A DNA stretch of 64,000 nt from the NCBI RefSeq assembly GCF_002155425.1, contig NZ_MUYG01000005.1:62001-126000 (forward strand), given 5' to 3'. Under the pieces are notes generated by a model. That model saw only the letters and a program-made list of their open reading frames with translations, was not told the origin of the DNA and did not search any database. The DNA comes from Erythrobacter donghaensis (GTDB lineage Bacteria > Pseudomonadota > Alphaproteobacteria > Sphingomonadales > Sphingomonadaceae). The first letter of the stretch is position 1, and every line of letters begins with the position of its first letter. Below, piece by piece: positions 61,244-64,000 of the stretch. The position numbers and the translations under genes were made by a program.

Positions 61244-61605
61244 ACCCCGTGGGTCGCGCCAGCTTCGGGATCGAGGACGTGATGGCGCTGCGCAGCCAGG
61301 TGCTCGCGCGCAGCAGCGCGCTGCGGCAGGTGCGCGCCGCCAGCGAGGCGAACGGTGCCATGCAGGCCCCGACCCGCGCGCCGGGCGCAGGCTTTGCCGA
61401 TACGCTGCACACGGCGCTGAAGCAGGTCAACGCGGTGCAGGAACATTCCTCGCAAATGCAGGTCGCCTATGAACGCGGGGCAGTGACCGACATCGCGCAG
61501 GTAATGCTCGCGCGGCAGGAGGCGGGCGTGGCTTTCGAGGCGACCTTGCAGGTGCGCAACAAGCTGCTCAACGCCTATCAAGACATCATGCGGATGGGGG
61601 GCTGA
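61240..61605 (+). CDS. fliE: Basal-body hook adapter protein FliE
   Basis: A 121-aa protein. The C-terminal half FADTLHTALKQVNAVQEHSSQMQVAYERGAVTDIAQVMLARQEAGVAFEATLQVRNKLLNAYQDIMRM is the FliE domain, which links the MS ring to the rod. Overlaps the activator gene by ATGA. Confidence 0.94.
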   Translation: MNPVGRASFGIEDVMALRSQVLARSSALRQVRAASEANGAMQAPTRAPGAGFADTLHTALKQVNAVQEHSSQMQVAYERGAVTDIAQVMLARQEAGVAFEATLQVRNKLLNAYQDIMRMGG

Positions 61606-61608
61606 TAG

Positions 61609-63273
61609 ATGGCCGAGGCTGCACTTCCCGTCCCCGCCGACATCCCCGGCCTGCCCGCTGCGCCGCAAGCTGCAAGCGGCTGGCGCACCATGCTGCCGCC
61701 GCCGCTGGCAGGCTTCGTCAGCCAGCCTGCACTCGCCCGCGCTTTGCCTGCGATGGGCGGGCTCGGCGCGGTCGCAGTGGCAGGCGCGCTGTGGATGGCG
61801 ATCTCGTCCGGCCCCGACCGGGTGCTCTACGCGAGCCTTACCGATGCCGAGCGCGCCAAGGTGGTCGAAACGCTCGAAGCGGGCGGGATCGACTACGGTA
61901 TCGACAACGGGACCGGCGCGATCACCGTGTCGGAAGGCGACGCCTACCGCGCGAAGATGCTGGTCGCGAGCAATGCCGGGATCGCCGCGCCCGAGGGGGC
62001 CGAGGCGATGCTCGACGCGATGCCGCTCGGCACCTCGCGCACGCTGGAAGGCGAGCGCCTGCGACTGGCGCGCGAACGCGAGCTGATGCTGACGATCAAG
62101 GAGATCGACGGGATCGAGAGCGTGCGCGTCCACCTCGCCACGCCCGAACGATCGGCCTTCGTGCGCCAGACCAACCCGCCGTCCGCCTCGGTCATGGTGC
62201 GGCTGGTGAGCGGGCGCAGCCTGTCGCAAACGCAGGTCGAGGCGATCGTCAATCTCGTCGCGGCCAGCGTGCCGGGGATGAGCGCCGACGCTGTGCGGGT
62301 GGTCGATCAGAACGGCCGCCTGCTGTCCGACCCGCGCGAGGCGGCGGGCGAGGGGCTGACGCTGCAGCGCGAGCATGAGGCGAAGCTTGCCCAGCAGATC
62401 GACGCGCTGCTCACGCCCCTGCTGGGGGAAGGCAACTTCTCCGCGCAGGTGCAGGTCGAACTCGACACGCAGGAAGTCACCACCGCGCGCGAGACCTATG
62501 AGAAGGAAGGCGCGATCCGGGCCGAGAGCGCCCGCAATGCGACCCGCACCGGCGCTGCGCCCGCAGGCGGTGTGCCGGGCGTTCCGGCCAATACGCCGCC
62601 GCCGCAGGCCGAGCTGGTCGACGGCGCGCCCAACCCCGCACCGCCCGCAGCGCCGGGCAGCGCGACCGACACCGAAACCGCGACCGATCGCTCTTACGAA
62701 TTGGGCCGCGAGGTCGCCGTCACCACCGCCGGGCCGGGGACTTTGAAGAAACTCTCGGTCGCGGTCGCGGTGAGCGATGCCGCGCTGAAGGCCGCCGCGC
62801 CGATGACCGCGCAGCAATTGCAGGCGCTGGTGAGCGCCGCCGTGGGTGCCGATACCCAGCGCGGCGACCAGGTGCAGGTCGTCGCGAGCAAGTTCGAGCC
62901 CGCCGATCTCGAGCCGCCCGCCTTCTACGAAGCGCCGTGGTTCGCGATGCTGGTGCGCTATGGCACCGCGCTGCTGGCGGTGCTGCTGGTGCTGCTGCTG
63001 GCGGTGCGCCCGCTGATCGGCAAGCTCAAGGGCAGGGGTGAAGCTTCGGCGCCTCCCGCCGATGGCGCTGACGGCACGCTGCTGGCCGGGCGAGCGGAAG
63101 ATGCCGACAACGCGCCCGACGCTGACAACACCGGCGCGGCGATTACCGATCTGCCGCGTCAGGTCGAACTCGCCCGGCGGCTCGCCGTGCAGCAGCCCGA
63201 ACGCGCGGTCGAAGCGCTCCAGCGGATGCTCGAAGCGCCCGACAGCCCGCAGCCGGAGGCACAGGCGGCATGA
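61609..63273 (+). CDS. fliF: MS-ring protein FliF
   Basis: A 554-aa protein of the flagellar MS ring. Membrane helices at about 45-65 (GGLGAVAVAGALWMAI) and 445-468 (VRYGTALLAVLLVLLLAVRPLI) flank the periplasmic ring domains (DRVLYASLTDAERAKVVETL, ALPLGTSRTLEGERLRLARERELMLTIKEIDGIESVRVHLATPE-type stretch). The last 40 residues form the FliG-binding tail (LPRQVELARRLAVQQPERAVEALQRML). The stop overlaps the fliG start. Confidence 0.96.
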   Translation: MAEAALPVPADIPGLPAAPQAASGWRTMLPPPLAGFVSQPALARALPAMGGLGAVAVAGALWMAISSGPDRVLYASLTDAERAKVVETLEAGGIDYGIDNGTGAITVSEGDAYRAKMLVASNAGIAAPEGAEAMLDAMPLGTSRTLEGERLRLARERELMLTIKEIDGIESVRVHLATPERSAFVRQTNPPSASVMVRLVSGRSLSQTQVEAIVNLVAASVPGMSADAVRVVDQNGRLLSDPREAAGEGLTLQREHEAKLAQQIDALLTPLLGEGNFSAQVQVELDTQEVTTARETYEKEGAIRAESARNATRTGAAPAGGVPGVPANTPPPQAELVDGAPNPAPPAAPGSATDTETATDRSYELGREVAVTTAGPGTLKKLSVAVAVSDAALKAAAPMTAQQLQALVSAAVGADTQRGDQVQVVASKFEPADLEPPAFYEAPWFAMLVRYGTALLAVLLVLLLAVRPLIGKLKGRGEASAPPADGADGTLLAGRAEDADNAPDADNTGAAITDLPRQVELARRLAVQQPERAVEALQRMLEAPDSPQPEAQAA

Positions 63274-64000
63274 GCCTTGAGGATGCCCTGAACGACACGG
63301 CCCCCGCCGCACCGCCGCCCGCGCTGCTCAGCCGGGTGGACCGCGCCGCGGTGTTCCTGATGCTGCTTGGCGACGAGGAGGCGACCAGCCTGCTCGCGCG
63401 CCTCAGCCCGGCCGAACTCGAAAAGCTCGGCGCGGCGATGATGCAGCTGGGCGAGATCGAGCAGCCGCACATGGCCGAAGCGCTCGCCGATTTCGCGGGC
63501 GAGGCGGCGCGCGAGCTGCTCCCCCGCCGCGGGCGCACCGACCGGGTGCGCAGCCTGCTCGATAAGGCGCTGGGCCCGGCCCGCGCCGACTCCATGATGC
63601 AGCGGATCGAGCCCGATGCCCCCCCACGCAGCCTCGAGCTCGCGCAATGGCTCGCGCCTGGCGTGCTGGTGCGCCTGATCCTCGACGAACATCCGCAGGT
63701 GATCGCCGCACTGCTGCTGCTGATCGAGCCCGAACCCGCTGCCGAAGTGCTCGCCATGCTCCCGCTCGAACTGCAATCGCTGGTGGTCGAGAGGGTCGCC
63801 AAGAGCGGGTCGATTTCCGCGAAGGCGATCGCCACGATCGACACGCTGCTGACCCAGCGCATCACCGCCACCTATGGCACTGCTCCGCTGCTGATGGGCG
63901 GCCCGCGCGAGGCGGCGAACCTCATCAATCTGGCTGCGGGCGAGCTGCGGAGCACCGTGCTCCCCGCCATCGCCGAACGCGATGCGCCGCTGGCCGAGCG
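63270..64000 (+). CDS. fliG: Flagellar switch protein FliG, 3' end missing
   Basis: 243 complete codons are visible before the window ends. LLSRVDRAAVFLMLLGDEEATSLLARLSPAELEKL is the N-terminal FliF-binding domain, and LILDEHPQVIAALLLLIEPEPAAEVLAMLPLELQ is the EHPQ middle domain that contacts FliM. The C-terminal torque domain lies beyond the edge. ATG 63270 overlaps the fliF stop. Confidence 0.95.
   Translation, partial: MSLEDALNDTAPAAPPPALLSRVDRAAVFLMLLGDEEATSLLARLSPAELEKLGAAMMQLGEIEQPHMAEALADFAGEAARELLPRRGRTDRVRSLLDKALGPARADSMMQRIEPDAPPRSLELAQWLAPGVLVRLILDEHPQVIAALLLLIEPEPAAEVLAMLPLELQSLVVERVAKSGSISAKAIATIDTLLTQRITATYGTAPLLMGGPREAANLINLAAGELRSTVLPAIAERDAPLAE

Noticed and set aside
61186-63312. 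708-codon minus-strand frame opposite fliE-fliF
   Set aside because: Antisense shadow of FliF; no recognisable motif.
1-64000. CRISPR arrays, rRNA genes, insertion sequences
   Set aside because: No regularly spaced repeats, no rRNA signatures and no transposase reading frame seen anywhere in the window.

Overview
The window is high-GC alphaproteobacterial chromosome. The gene set fits an Erythrobacter/Porphyrobacter-type member of the Sphingomonadales: a BchE-like radical SAM enzyme, a TonB receptor with metal-binding loops, PutA, and a sigma-54-dependent flagellar system. This assignment is an inference from gene content, because no rRNA or other marker gene lies in the window. Genes are tightly packed, and many adjacent pairs share ATGA or GTGA stop/start overlaps.

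Layout. (1) 1-5995: a plus-strand operon of a trypsin-like protease (5' end outside the window), a TRSP-type phosphoribosyltransferase, a HAD phosphatase, a StiP-type PRTase with a PELOTA domain, a CitE-like lyase, a TelA protein and an unrecognised 160-aa protein. This matches the tellurite-resistance (Ter)-associated stress module proposed to make a nucleoside-like metabolite. (2) 5992-13842: YciI-like protein, PutA, an EEP-family nuclease, a small secreted protein, an AT-rich DUF4238 gene that looks acquired, dCTP deaminase and a saccharopine-dehydrogenase-like reductase. (3) 13843-22892, minus strand: a His/Glu-rich TonB receptor behind a perfect inverted repeat, a 1730-aa autotransporter, and an HTH-TM-TPR protein just upstream of it. 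(4) 23164-40086: tRNA-Gly(GCC) and housekeeping or catabolic genes (CnoX/YbbN, LON-domain protein, radical SAM, TauE, Tat-signal aminotransferase, MtnP, GST, aldehyde dehydrogenase, M48 protease, a kinase-DUF6285 fusion, acyl-CoA dehydrogenase, a BASS transporter, a DUF3857/transglutaminase/TPR protein). (5) 40083-64000: a flagellar locus that runs off the right edge inside fliG.

The flagellar locus contains fliA, flhA, a lytic transglycosylase, flgN, flgM and flgA on the minus strand; flgBCDEFGHIJKL-motAB on the plus strand; one flagellin gene (minus); and a sigma-54 activator followed by fliE-fliF-fliG (plus). Three near-consensus -24/-12 promoters can be read directly: in front of the transglycosylase-flhA-fliA operon, of flgA-flgM-flgN, and of flgB. 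The flagellin gene has only a sigma-28-like site. Together with the activator, FliA and FlgM, this suggests a sigma-54 then sigma-28 hierarchy. Unusual parts are a second MotA/ExbB-like plus truncated MotB-like pair, a very short FlgD and FlgE, a FlgJ without hydrolase domain (the lytic enzyme is a separate gene), and an AT-rich orphan gene inserted between motB and the flagellin gene.
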